From Chalara sp. BL73 (lineage: Eukaryota > Ascomycota > Leotiomycetes > Helotiales): 64,000 nucleotides of DNA. The stretch's first letter is position 1, and each line of letters starts with the position of its first letter. The stretch covers positions 186,001-250,000 of the forward strand of contig CAKJVC010000011.1 of NCBI GenBank assembly GCA_918026815.1, given 5' to 3'. The position numbers and the translations under genes are program-made. The notes under the pieces were generated by a model that worked only from the letters and a program-made list of their open reading frames with translations, searched no databases and was not told the DNA's origin. Shown piece after piece: positions 34,147 through 47,075 of the stretch.

Positions 34147-37100
34147 CGACATTCTAGAACCACGATGGTGGCTGTGTAACGGTGCTTCTTCCCGTGCTAA
34201 ACCCATAGATCTGGCACGCCATTTTCAATCCTCTCTGCAACGGGACACCGGGAGGCAGTGAGCCTTTCTGTAGTGTCGCATAGTATAGCGTCGTGTAAGC
34301 ACTGTGCGGTAGCTCCACCATCCCGCCGTCAAGCTTGCCGTGTGTGTTTGCCGTGCCGAGCATTCTCGGAACGGTGCGCAAAGGCACACAGAAAGGGACG
34401 GAAAAGGGTCAGGATAAGGAAGACACAAAGATGGAAATGGTGCTTTTTGGCGAAGGGACCACTCCTTTGATTGGCTCATCCGCATATAGGGAAGTTGGAG
34501 ACATTTATCGCTTTTACGGAGGGTGAACTCTGTATTCAGCACTTGGCCCGAGGGCGTGACATGGGATGTGCATGGCGGAAGCAGGAGTAACTGTGCCGCC
34601 CATCTTCCCCTTGCAGGTGTTTGCCTTTGGTGGAATAATCAGCTGTTGCCTGAGGACTGATGGGTAGCTAATAAAACGTTACATGAAAAGACAAGGAGAA
34701 TTCAATGGTACAGTACTGTACGGATCCCACCAAGAATCCTTGATATCGACGATTTGATAAGAGGTTTTGGGGAAATGAAATGGCTTTCGGTGCAGCATGT
34801 TTGTTGAGAATTGAACTGCTGGGCATCCTTTGTGGTTGGTATATAGCACACATCTTTGAGCCTAAACATCAACTACTGAATGCGGTAACTAAAGAAGGAA
34901 TAAAGCACCCGACCAGCAGTAGTTCCGAATCTTTAATATCTGGATAAATCACTAAAGGCCCATTAGCTCCGAGTCGGTCAGCTTACTATGCACTCAATCT
35001 GCAGCCTTGTCGTAAAACGATGATAAGTACGACGCGACGTTGAGCTTCGCCATGGGGTAACCGGGGAAGTAATCTCAATAACCTTTACTGTCTACCAGTA
35101 AGTTGACGGTGGAAGTTCTGTGGCCCCGGAAATAATTATTTCTTTGATAAGACTTGGTAGGGCTTCTTGTTGGCCAAGTGGAGTCCTAGAGGTGGTGATA
35201 CGGATAAAAGATCGACCCAGCTGGTAAAGATGTTCGGTCTCCAGGGCTGAATTCGTGCTTGACTGTCAGACTCTCTTATGTAACTATATTGTCGATGGCT
35301 ATGGGGTAATGTTGTGTTCAATATGCGAGCCTTGGGGTTTAGTCACTGAAGTCAGGTCAGGATAGATTCTGGAAGTTGTCGAAGCGGCTCTAGCAACAAA
35401 ACGGTGACGCTTTTGGGTAGGAGTCATCTCCGCCATGCAGTTTGCGAATTTCTGGTAAATTCGCAGTTTGGCGCAAACCTTGTCCTGCTCGCCGACCATC
35501 GAAAATTTGTCTGTGCGAAGTAGCGGCCGTGCTTAAGAAAAAGCCTTGGGGGATCTCCAGACTTTTGGGAGAGGTCAAGGGTTCAAGACCCTCAGGAGGT
35601 CTGAGAGCGTAGGGCTATTTCCAGGTGAATGAACCGCACAACTGTAGCGTAACATGCATTTTATTTATCGATATCTGAGCTTATATATTTATTATGTTAC
35701 GATGGCTTTGCGCCAAAAACGATCCGTGAATTACCAAACGCTGGCAAAGCTCTCTGGAAAATCTGATGGTTTGTGAAACCTAGGTCAAGCTGGGTTAGGT
35801 TGTGATTTGGTCTTGGCAAGCATAGTTGCAATTGTGCAACTTGGAACGCATAGAGCTGAACTCGTAAGTATCCATTGAATGGGCTACAGTTTGAAATTCG
35901 GGATATCGTGGAACCGGAATGTCTGTGATTGCCAAGATCTGTCAAGTTCGTCCATTGTGAAAATTATATTTTAAGCAGATCTTGGGTATTGACAGCCCGC
36001 AATGTAGTTGCATTAGACCAATCCTACGTGATTTTCATTAGCGCGGAGAAGCACTACAGTTATGAGGGGGGCGTTGTTTTATCCAAGACCCAATTTCCTC
36101 TTCAGTAACGATTTAAGGTTCAATGTTTGCCTCAGAGCCGCATCAAAGATCGATTTGGATACTAAGTTATCTTTCAGTTTTAGCCTCTATCCCGCTCACA
36201 ACAAACTCGAAACGGTAAATTGTCAGTGCTCAAGTACGCAAGATGGCTCACATGAGACAGATTAGCGAAGGGACGGCAGCACCCAGGAGAATGGGCAGAG
36301 ATTCTTGGAAATGTAAGACAGTCAAAGGATCGATGCAAAACATATTGGGAATCTGATCGAACGGTACGGTCCTGTCCCGGTGACTCGGCGAATCCGTGTT
36401 GGCTTCAAGGATATGACCAGGTTTGGAGTTGGTGGCAAAAGTAAGAGACTGCCTTGTAGCTCTTTATGCTCGAGAGCTTCCTAATGATGGGTACATGCTG
36501 TGATATGAGGCCAGGGAATTCAAGGTGAAGGCAGGATGAATTGTGCCACAATTTTGATTGTTTATCGCCTCCTGAATGAATCCTGAGATGTCGGCAGATC
36601 CTATTCACGAGCGCTGCCCCAACGCTCAGCACCGACAAGCGCGTAGCCGCCAGGCCAAGCAACTTGCTCAATCCATCCTTTGATGTGGGTTTGGCTGAGC
36701 GGCAAAAAAGAAAGTTTACTGCCACTGTGCCATCTGAAAGCATTCTACCGTACCTCCCGTGAACGGCAATCCCGTGGGATTTGATCCTCTTTTGGAATTA
36801 TGGAAGCTTAGCTGCTAGCTATCGGGGAAATGATGTAGAAAAGTAGATAGGAGATGCATGCTAACTTTGTTTTTATCCATACTTGAAAGCGCTTGACATG
36901 CAGGACTAGATGGGCAGATTGTGTATTGAAAGCATCGTGAAAGGCATGCAAGAAAGATTCAGCCTCCCGCTCCTGTGCCACTTGACTGCCGATGCCGTGA
37001 GTTTGCTTGGCCAAGGACAGGATAAGAGAGGCTGAAGAATGAGCTTGTCGTCCAATCAAAGGACAGATGCAGAGCACACAACTTTGTGGAAGGCAAAGCA

Positions 37101-37763
37101 TGTCAAAATGCCTCTTCAGCAACGCCGAAAGGGTACGACGAAGGCGCTGTCATGGGATGTACGGTTGGCGACCGCATGCCGCTGATTGGGGATAGTTTGA
37201 TTAGATCATTGTTGAATTTAAAAGGCATCCGAAGCAGAAGCAGAGTGTTTGATGTCAGCTTCAGGACACAATGATTACCAGGAGTATAGGCACTTGCCTA
37301 CTGAGTTACAGAGTTGAGCAACCTTTGGTAGCGAAGGGGTTATCTAGGCGTAGTTGACACATATATGCTTCGCTACAGCTTTTCGGCTCGTGTTCTCTGT
37401 ATCGGGTACTGGAAAGGCGAGAGTCAAAGAATCTGGGTCGTGCCATCTTTTATCCTCAAACAAGCCATGTGGAGCGACAGCACCAAACAGGACGGAGGGG
37501 TACGTACCCCTGAAGCAGTTAGTTACAAAAGGTAAAGTTCGGGTTCAGACCTTCTAAACTTCCATGCATCGAAGCTTGCGGCTGGGCAGTACCACGCCCC
37601 AATCCCTACGGTATAGACTGTCCTGTCCTGTAGAATCGGCCCTCCCCCCGGGTTTAACCGTCAACGAGGTGAGGCGAGCATAGTGTTCTATCGAGCATTC
37701 CAACGCTCCGACCTTGTAAATGGGAACACTTTCGCCCCCTCCTAAGGATGTTTCGGAGCATAC

Positions 37764-38059
37764 CGTACTGTAGGGTGCTGTACTGTACTCTACTGTGACC
37801 GTGTTGATGTAGCGAGGTTTGCGAGGATAAAGGAGCTTCCGTGTTGGTTCTCAACGCGACATCCGTCCCTCCACCTTTTTTTTTTTTTTTTTCTGTTGGA
37901 GTGTCCACCACAACACTAAAGCAAAAGCGAGTCGCGTCCTCTTGATTGGAACTGGAAAGTCAAACCGCAACTATCATGCTGGACTTTGCGTGCCGTCTTG
38001 GCATCGTCCCGTACTCGATTGTATTGTACAGTAGCACGCGTACTGTAGATATACTGTCC
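37764..38059. repeat. Cluster of TACTGTA/TACAGTA palindromic words
   Basis: Words of the type GTACTGTA or TACTGTAC recur: CGTACTGTAG, CTGTACTGTACTC and CTACTGTG at about 37764-37797, then TTGTACAGTAG, CGTACTGTAG and TACTGTCCTGTACTA at about 38025-38066. A further GTACAGTACTGTAC lies at about 34709-34722. The density is above that of the flanks by eye. They may be regulatory-protein sites or simple-sequence drift. Confidence 0.4.
37876..37892 (+). repeat. Poly-T tract, 17 nt
   Basis: Seventeen consecutive T on the plus strand, preceded by CCACC. Confidence 0.9.
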
Positions 38060-39706
38060 TGTACTATAGGGTACCTACCTTATACGGGCTTCGCTTCGGT
38101 TAACTAGAAAGGAATTATTAGATTCGTTGATAATTTGCTCTCGATGCGCGGCCCTCTCCAGGCCGTTTCCATGTTCCTAAGATTTGGCGTGTACAGCATC
38201 ATAGCCGTTGGCAGGATCCAGCCATTGTCCAGCCTTTGAAATTTACAAGATTCTAGCCCGGTCTAGTGATAGGCTGGTGGCGATGAGAAGAAGTCTCACG
38301 GGATTTCTTAGCTGAGGTTGGCGAACAAAATTTCCTTCATGCAGTCGCGAAGAGACGGCGAATAAACGTCGAATATGCACGTCAAGTCAGCAACGAAATG
38401 AAAGTTCCAGCATACCCAGCCTTTACAAATAAATACCCTTGAGCCTAAGTACAGTCCTAGACGTCCTTCCAAGAGCACCTACTTCTGGTCCCTGGCGGTC
38501 AGCTCATTTGTCTAGCATGGCGTTATTGCTGGGTCTCTACTGGGTGGTCGAGCGGTCTCTTCTTTGACTTCTTCCACTGCTTCTTTCGCCCTTGGCATCA
38601 ATAATTATGACTCTGACGCTTTTCTGATGGGTGTTTGTGTTTGCCGACACCCGTATATAGCGCAATCTGTTCGTTTTTGACAGGCGGCTCGACAGGCTCA
38701 AGGGGGGTTTCAGAAGAACAAACCTCAAGCATAACTTGGATTGTATTTGTTGGGTGCACTGTAACGTCTTAGTACCTTTTCTGGTATGGTCGCACAAGGT
38801 GATCTACGGAGGAAAAGAAAAAGACCATACAATGTACACAATTCCACCTGCGTTGTGTGTTCCTCAATCCCCCCCAGCCGACCCAACAGGAGGGGCGGTT
38901 CTGGGCATTGGTGCTAGCGTTGCCCTATTAGTGCCAAATGTGTTGCACGCTAGCGCATAGTGGTGGGCTATATGCCCCCCCTTGAAAAGCTAGGCCCAAA
39001 CTCACGGATTATACCCTATTGGGAATCATTTCGTTCGACATTATTCGTGGCTCTACGCATCCGCTCAACCCGCTGGAACTTGCAAGGGAAGCCCCCAACA
39101 CCTAACTGGTTGACCGACCACCCTGGTGCCTTTTTCTACCTCCCCAATCAACACCAAAATGGCCCCTTCTCCATGCTTGCAACTGATCATGGGTGCCCTG
39201 CCACTTAGACTGACTGTACATGCTACCTTTTCGTGTCCGCTGGGTTGACTGGCTCCACCAGCTTAATGCTTTCGCTTTCCCTAAGATCAAAAAGTGGCTT
39301 CACCAGCATGGTGAACCTCTTCCCTCCCTGTGTCTCCCATTCGTACTTATTACCTCACCCTCTCCCCCACATTCTGGATATATCCTATTTGCGACTCTCG
39401 ACTTTCCTTAATGCTTCACGCCTGCAGCACAATTCCAATGGCTCAATGAAACAGTTTGCTACATCTACCAGCACGGTACGCGCAGCATAGTGTCCGCCAT
39501 CAACTTGTTCCGACGCACACTTTGCACATATTTTGCTTCATAACAACAGACGATTTGGAAACAGCGGTAGTTGTGTGTCTAAGACATAGATAACTTACCC
39601 CAGCTTGGGGTCTTGGATAATTGATATTGAAGAGGCATCGATATAAGAGGGTTGCCTTTCCTGGAGCCTATCTTAACTGGAGTCTTACCTAAGTCGACGT
39701 CAACAC

Positions 39707-39720
39707 TTTTTTTTTTCAGA
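39707..39720 (+). promoter_or_regulatory. Probable 5' UTR intron acceptor before the 7TM gene
   Basis: A ten-T polypyrimidine run followed by CAG sits one base before the ATG at 39721. This looks like a splice acceptor and suggests a spliced 5' leader whose first exon lies upstream. It could instead be a simple poly-T leader. Confidence 0.35.
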
Positions 39721-41386
39721 ATGGCCAACACAAGTGACACGATTTTATGCGCTACACCATTTTTAGCGGAGGATAACTACCCTAAGATAGGCGGTTGTAT
39801 GTTGAACTTATAGTCACATGTTACAACAGCACTGACATGGCTGTAGTTGTCGAAGGGAGATTCTGTTCTGCTATAGCAGGTCCAAGCTGCTGTCTACCAT
39901 GCCCACAGGCAGAATGGCTATATCCAGATAACTTCAAGACCATGACGAAATCGGCGAACTGGATTAATGTTATAGGCTTGACCTGTTGTGTATTCCTCAT
40001 ATTATCCTACGCCGCTTTGCCTGTAAGCAAGACGCATCGGCATTATTTGAGTATCTGTCTCGTTCTTAGTGTAATGGTCATGCAGGTGAGTCCATCATTG
40101 ATTAGCTACTAGTTGTTGCATGCTCTAATATTCTCTAGCTGGCCTTTGTTGTGCCCTTGGGTGCGAATCCTAATCAATGCTATAATGATATCACTCCCAA
40201 CGACATGAAGACTAGTGGTGCTTGCGCAGTCTCCGGCTCCTTTATCCTGGCTGGGGGATGGTGCGGCGTAATGTGGGTGTTCTTGAGAGCACTCGCGTTG
40301 CACCTTCAGATCTGTTGGCAATATGTCCTGGGGAATACATTCATGTATGGTGCCTTCGCAGCAGGCTGGGGAGTTCCAGCGATTGCCTTGACCTTGGCAT
40401 TAGTTTTCAGCGGCGTCTCCTTCCGATTTGGGGAAAGCTGCCATATCAACCACAAGAACAGTCTAGCAGACTTCTGGATCCCTCTTCTGATTTTTGCCGG
40501 CGTCACCGTTATCATTCAGTTTGCAACGTTCGGTTACTGTATCAAAGTCTACCTACAGTCTCTCAGTGATGACTCGAGCACGACCAACAGCTCAGGACTT
40601 CCCTCCTATAGTGGAAGTGTTCGCGCCACTCTATCTCCACGTCAAGCTTATCGACGTGTAAGAAGAGTGCTTGAACTTCAGTGGAGGGGTATTGTGATCG
40701 TCATCATCATTATCGCCGATGTCATCTTCTTCGCCGTGGTGTTCGTATTCCTTGACGATATCGAAGCAAGTCTCCTCAAGGACCCTCTAAAGGGCAAGTT
40801 TTGGCTTGCTTGCCTAGTTCAGAAAAATGGAGATAAGAATCAATGTCTCGACCTAGCGGCGCCTCTCGTGATCAATGAATCTACTGTGATGGCGGTGTTA
40901 CTATTGCTATCAGTACTTCATCTTACTCCCTTCTACCACGCCATCCTTGCTAACAATCTACAGGTTAACGGCATCTGGCTCCTCCTCTTGCTAGGAAGAA
41001 GATCCATGTTCACTGGATGGGTAGAACTCGTCCGCGGAAAGATAAGGCCGAACCATGAGTTTGTCAGCGCAGACGTCGGAAGATTCAAAGATCCAGGTTC
41101 GTATGAAATGCTGGGGCGAAACGCAGACAAAACCCCTGAACCAATCTTTTCTCCAGTCACACCTCTCTCCCCCGCCGTCCAACAACCTCTCAAGAGCACC
41201 CTGAAGAGCGGCCGTGAGACGCCCGATTACTTTGGCCGAGAGGCACGTTACACATCACCATCACGAAGCTTCTCAGCGCCGAAACCACCCACGATGGTGG
41301 GCTGGGATGATACCAGGACTCACGCTATGCCAGCGCGATCGCCTTCGCCATACAAAATGGATCCCCTTAGCATGAACAAGATCTAG
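39721..41386 (+). CDS. Seven-transmembrane receptor-like protein (fungal Frizzled/secretin-like GPCR group)
   Basis: The exons are 39721-39796, 39847-40085 and 40139-41386, giving 520 residues in register. The first acceptor must be CTGTAG at 39846 to give GGFVEGRFCSA. The extracellular N-terminus has a Cys-rich FCSAIAGPSCCLPCP motif. Seven or so hydrophobic segments follow: WINVIGLTCCVFLILSYAAL, CAVSGSFILAGGWCGVMWVF, AGWGVPAIALTLALVFSGV, FWIPLLIFAGVTVIIQFATF, IVIVIIIIADVIFFAVVFVF, VMAVLLLLSVLHLTPF, plus one at the second exon end. A conserved QCYNDITPNDMKTSGACA loop lies between. The cytoplasmic tail of about 120 residues is Ser/Pro-rich. Similar fungal proteins are annotated as Frizzled/Smoothened-like without the CRD. 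Ligand unknown. Confidence 0.82.
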
Positions 41387-44300
41387 TCTTAGTTCACGGG
41401 TTTGTCGGTTCCACTAGAAGTATATCGCACTCACGTGTTGAAATTATGGGTCAGCATTTTGTCTTTGCCATTGCGATTTAGCGAACATCTTTCATTTCGG
41501 CATGTCTATATAATTCGTTACGATCATTTTATACCACTTGGGGCACTTGGGGGGCTTTTCACGGGGATTGGACATGGGAAGGGAAAGGAAAACCTGGCGT
41601 CCGGCGAGGACGCTAATTCAGGTTCATGGCATAGTGGATAGGGAACAAAAAGTTCAATGTGTGTACAGTATCGAATCTACGCGTTCGAGTATAGGGCAAC
41701 GGTCCAGGGAGGGTTGGTCTCGATGCGGCATCGAGGACAGTGTAAAGGGGTATTGTGTAGTACAGAGAACGAGTCAGGCAGTAATAGCACAATAGACCGA
41801 GATCCTCAATAGAGACTCATCAAAATCCTTTACTCCACCCCTGACCGGTCCTAGCGTATAAAATGTGAAGATCATTATGTTGACTAGGAACTGCAAAAAC
41901 CCGAATCCGACGCACTGCCTGTTCCATAGATAGTACATTTTTTAGGCCCCCTACGTACCACTTCCTTGTTCTTGCAGAATGCCATGCCCTATCAATGATC
42001 TTCTTAACATTTCCAATAAACATCGCGACTCGCCTCAAACAGAACATAACCCCGCATCGTTTCTACGTGCCAAGCATCGTGAACCTCAACGCTCCACGAT
42101 CTGCCGATGGTCCACCAACATCCCCCAAAATTGCAGCAGCGCAGATCCAGAGGCCCAGCTAAGGACGCTGATTTTCGTGTTCTCCCTGTTTTGGACAAAT
42201 GCGTATGAAGATCACAATGTCTCATCACCTTAAGCTTTAGACATGGGGAAGCTATATGATGGTTGCCCACTGTTTTGAGTATGGGGACTCTCAATAATCC
42301 CGAGCCTCCTGACAACGAAGGTAGCCTATGAAGCATGGGTAGCTGGGGGAGCCCCTTTTGCCAAACGCGGTGTCGCAAGGTCCGATGAAATGTTTCTGGT
42401 CAGAAAGCTCTAAAGATGCTCCATCTTTCAAGCTTCTAACAAACCTTAGACGGCCATGCCTCCTCTCCCGATTGCATATGTAAGGGTAGGGCCCGCGTTG
42501 AAGACCGTGCTTAAAGTATGGAGAGTAAAAGTTTCTCATTTTCAAGGTTGATATGGGCTAGCGGTCTCTGCTACATCATCATTTCCATCTCACGGCTCTA
42601 AGAAAGTTTGCCAGGAAGTTTCCCCTGAATTCTGTAACTCTTTACCACTCAGTTTACACGAGGAGTCTTTTGTCTGCAGTAGTTGGGGGTGAGTGCGCTG
42701 CCCCTTTGAACGTCTTTTCCTTGTTGAGAAATCAAGTGAACTATGGTCACCTGATATCGTGATAGCCTGGCGCGGCGGCTTTCGTTGTATCCGGAGAACC
42801 AAAGGTGGTATTGAGAGTTAATACGCATACGTATTAGGACATTTCATGCACATTTCGTCGTCACGATGAAAGTCTAGCGTGGATAGGACTATGTCGGATA
42901 TAGCTGTTAAACGTATACCAGTAAATGAGATATCTCGCACCACCTTCAGTGTAGTCGAGCAGCAAGCATCAGTGAAGATTAAGCATACAGTAGTCAGCCA
43001 GATAGCTGATCTTAATGATTAATTCAGACTCATATCAAGTACCATGAACTAGCCTCCTTCTCTCATTTTTGCAACATTTCTCCTCTTCAGTTATGCATTC
43101 AGCATCGTTCGTTCAGCTATGCGTCCTCCGCTAAATGGGTATTCATTTTCCTTGACGACACGCCTTTATTTGTCGCTTTATAAGCCACCGTCGGAACTTG
43201 CTGTCTGACCGTCGAACCGCTGCATTCCGAATACAAGGCTGTACAGTGTTGTAACTCAATCTTTCCCAGTTCTAGAGTGGAAACCTGAGCTACAACGAGG
43301 GTTATAGTCCACCTGAACCAAATTATCCTCACAAAATTAGACAAGTCCCTCCTACCGCTTGTGCGTCTTCTTTTCTGCGCAATAATCACACCATACTGAC
43401 TACATTTGCAGATTGTGGAGGTGTACAAGATTCATCTGCACTTTTTGTCCTCGAATAAACTTGTCGAACTTATCACTAAGAAGCAAAAAGTGAAGAATTC
43501 GCCGAAACAAGAGCTACCGGATACTTGGCGTGATGGGCGGTACAAGCGCTGAGGGCCAACAACACTCAGTTCTCCATATCTGATATAATTGTCGGTCGCC
43601 ACCGAATCGAGGTCTGCTCGAGTATGAAGCATAAATACGCTCGAGAAGCCGTTCCGTATTACCCCGTCATATACAGGCTTTGAGACTTATGCGAGGGGTG
43701 GTTAACATAGCTAACAGCGGATACGTTGATCATGCTGGGGCGTCACGATATACCGATAGCCATAAATATCGAGGAAAATGCATAAGAGGCATACAAGGCT
43801 TACGACTATCTGCGTTAGAAACGGTCTCTCGAAAGGCCAGAACACCACCCACCATGCTAGGATGCAGCAACCTGGTATAGAATAATATCATGTTTCCGAA
43901 ATTATGGAGCTGATCCCGATTAAGTTGTCTGCGGAAATTCAAATGGAAGAACAACACGTCATCGTCCACTCCACGCCGTTTAAGAGCCGAAAAGGATGGG
44001 CACATCCTCTCCTTCAGTAAGTTGCTCTCAGAGAAACTCGCAAGTCTTGATCCTCGAGACTCACATGGAAAAGACTGGTTCTAATATAGCTAGAGCCTTT
44101 CATGCAGAAGTCTACAACCCGTTAGTCGACTTCCAGGGGAAGAGAGTGCTGAAATCAAGCGAGAACAGCCTACGAAGTGAATCCTAAAGGTGAGAAGAAG
44201 CTTACAATGATTGTGCTAAGCGGCCGGAACGGTGAAGAAGTCGAGGACTGCTATGGAGAAGCCATGATGCTCTTGGCAAGAATACTGGTTGGCATGAGTA

Positions 44301-44942
44301 CCATAATTTGGTGTCTTGAGTTTGGTAAGCACTTAAGATTAGTGGCCGGACTAGCAAGAGTGTTTGGCACGGGTCGTAGAGGAATAGGGGTGGACGGGGT
44401 GGTACGAGTTGATGTTTCGCTCTGCGGGTAGTAGAAGCCTTTTCAGAGAGCTGACGGAGTTGTACTCATGGCGAAGAGCATAGGATGCGCTTTCAAGTCT
44501 CTCCGAGCAAGAGTCAAGACATGCCCCATTTATACAACTGACTTAACGCTTAATCTGGCTGTAACAGTCATTATTTTCTTGCCATGTCGCTTCACATAAC
44601 ACTGAGATATCTCAGAAACAAGGATAATCAAATGATTCAGAATAGTATTCTACTATCTATCACCCGCCGCCTGTAACGCCTCGAACAAAAACGCTATAGT
44701 ACATTCTGTACAGGTGGTGGTATCAAGTCTGTTTGCCGGAAAGGAGATCTGCCTAAACGCCCGTTTCTCGCGAGAGAATATTTTGTACAAACAAATGAAA
44801 TGCAAAGAGCGGTTCGTTGTTGTTGTCGTCATGTGTAGGCTCCCCTCTAATCTAGTTCACCATCCGCCATGATAGGACTTCTGTAAAGATCTGCTGCACA
44901 AAGTTATTCGCTTCAGCTTGTTTCCATCTTCCCCTAGCCCTT
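41387..44942. other. Gene-poor intergenic region (3.6 kb)
   Basis: This region lies between the 7TM gene and the AOX stop. Several ORFs of 60-125 codons exist on both strands (for example 42004-42378 minus and 44177-44431 plus), but none shows motifs or family resemblance. No repeats or RNA genes are recognised. Confidence 0.4.
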
Positions 44943-46064
44943 TCAAATAACCTCGTCGCGTTCCCAACCGGTTGGCTTGATATGCTCAATACCCTTTCCC
45001 GGGTGCGGAATCTGTGAGTCCTTATACGAGCTCACGAACGGGTTTGGATCCTCCTTCTGCTTCAGGTTGCCTAGCGTATGGTTCACCTCCCGATGCTTCG
45101 CCTCATCTGCCCGAATATATAGCAACAGATCGCGCATCGTTCTGCTGCCCTCCGGCATCTTCCAATAGTTCACAGCTAGGTCTGGTACTGTAAACTTGGG
45201 ATCGCTCCATTTAGGAAGCTTGCCTTCTTCGATGTCTTGGATAGCGAGCGTGTAGGTGAGCACGGCTTCTTCCTCAAGGTAGCCGACGAAGCGGTGGCAG
45301 GTTCGCGGCGAGATGAGGTAAGAGAGGAACATTCCATTGAAGAAGACGCCTTGCGCTCCGAGAATCATGAATCTCATGAACCATCCCGGCTCTGCCATCT
45401 TCAAGAAGGTAAGCAGATGCATTCGCTCGTTATATGCCTCCTCTAGCAACGTTTCAATCCAGCCATTGTCTCTCTTCATGCGTCGCAGACTGTGTAAGTG
45501 ACGGAGCATGCCAGCCACCATGCCTGGTACTCCTGCTACGGACTCGAGGAATACCATCCGGATCAGCCATTTGCGCTCGCTCATGGCGTATGGCTTTGTT
45601 TCTGAAACGGCGTTGTTATCGGCCGCCTTCTTGGGGGAGGAGACGTCGTGCTTGTAGCCGGTCGCTAGATCGGTACCCCATCGCAGCAACCGGACCATAA
45701 ATAGTGCTACACGATCGGAGAAGTCTTTGGGTTGTCGGTGCGCGAAGTAGATGTTCTTTCTCAGAGCTTCGGCTTCATATCTAGCTTCTCATTAGCAAAA
45801 TGGATAGCAGTGTATAGAGGTGACATACGGAGGATGTGGCCAGGCGGCTTCTGTCTTGAAGATCTTGGTATCTTGTTCGGGTTCTGGAAAATAGTCTCGT
45901 AAGCTGGCTCTGGGTGTGGAGGAGAAGTGTCGAGCGGATTGGAGACCAGCTAAATGTGAGCTATTAATGTTCGCACATGTTTGAGAGAAGCTCGTAACGG
46001 CTTTCGTGAGCTGTACGGCTGTTTGTCTGGATAGCGGTGATCTTGTTACTCGTGTAATATACAT
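44943..46064 (-). CDS. AOX1: Alternative oxidase, mitochondrial
   Basis: AOX is a non-proton-pumping ubiquinol oxidase on the matrix face of the inner membrane. Exon 1 is 46064-45829 and exon 2 is 45780-44943, giving 357 residues, with a 48-nt intron. The N-terminus is basic and Ser/Thr-rich (mitochondrial presequence, RHFSS processing-like site at about residue 47). The di-iron ligands are present: Glu at about 158 (FLESVAG), Glu and His at about 197 and 200 (NERMH), Glu at about 248-250 ([10 protein letters not shown]), and Glu and His at about 305 and 308 (RADEAKH). Two hydrophobic hairpins fit an interfacial protein. Length is normal for fungi. No stress-response element was identified with confidence in the upstream kilobase. 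Confidence 0.96.
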
Positions 46065-47075
46065 CGAGGTTGTTCTGCTAGGATGCTATCTGATTGATAC
46101 TGTAGCGTAATGATGTGTGTTTAGATTAGTGGTGACCACAGAATGATTTCAATGTTTCTTGGTAGTAAAGAAAAATAGTGAATGCCTCAGAGCTGACTAC
46201 TTATTCTTTATATGTTTGTATGAGGTGACACATATGGCTGTGTCTCGTAAGCGGATTGCAGATGGCTCGCAAACATGCCAATGGGAAGACCGGAAATAAC
46301 AGCAGTTCCAGGCCATCCGCAAACCGCCCGTGGAAATACACTACAACAAGCCGGCATAAACGCTACAGCATTTTATGTTGGCCGCCGTCATAATTCAAGG
46401 AGATCGGTTGAAATTGGAACCAGGCGATCCTGGCCGCTTACTTAATAGGCATTTCAACCCTTGTATGCCTTGCGGTAACCAAGCTGCATTTGATATAATT
46501 TATATTGTCTTTCTATTCATTGGCCACATTTTACTCTTTTCACGAGCCAAGGATTTTCAGCCTCATCATGTGACTTGGCGCTTCTCTCCGACTTCAGCCA
46601 TTTCCGTGCGGAAGTTGTCGGGCGAGTACGAGCTGTTTTCGTTACGAGCGTCAGCATCCTGAAAGAACGAAAGAAAAACAGTCCTGCTGATACATCTAAT
46701 TTTGGCGATGCCACTCTTCCGTGTATTCTCTTGGGACAAGGCAATTTCAAACAGGATCCTCGGTGTCTTTTCGCCGTGCATTTTCTAGCCAAGTCAAGTA
46801 TTCCAAGTGGAATCTGCTTCGGAGCCCAGGTGGGCTCTTATCCCAGATTTGATTTGTTTTCAGCCTCAAGATCAACATCACTCTACGTCAGTTGTTCAAT
46901 TGGCCAATCAGTATGTACTCTTGTGTAAACACAGCTTGTCCGCATCCTACTGAAGCCAACTCGGGTTCAGGTGGGTGTCGCTGACCAATTTTTCCTTAGA
47001 TGCATGGCCCTAGATCTCTTCCATATTTTCTTCTTTCGTGCTCAGTGGGTTCTTGTTTGGTACGAGTTAGCGACC
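46065..47075. other. Intergenic region, AOX promoter side
   Basis: This divergent 1-kb region lies between AOX and the broken GFA-family gene. Short ORFs at 46375-46930 overlap on both strands and look random. No clear regulatory motif was found. Confidence 0.4.

Larger units (their letters stand above)
31709..39720. other. Gene-poor region (about 8 kb) upstream of the 7TM gene
   Basis: No frame here shows recognisable conservation, and several overlapping short ORFs on both strands look random. Visible features are a GGTAGT-type microsatellite, a 17-nt poly-T and a scatter of TACTGTAC-like words, listed separately. One 180-codon minus-strand frame (32438-32980) is listed as doubtful. Base composition is ordinary rather than RIP-like AT-rich. 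Confidence 0.4.

Noticed and set aside
35560..35620. tRNA-like GGGTTCAAGACCC element
   Set aside because: It resembles a T-arm but no acceptor stem, D-arm or anticodon arm can be fitted around it.
44177..44431. 84-codon plus-strand ORF with P450-like WCLEFGKHLRL
   Set aside because: No heme-binding Cys motif or other P450 features in any frame nearby.
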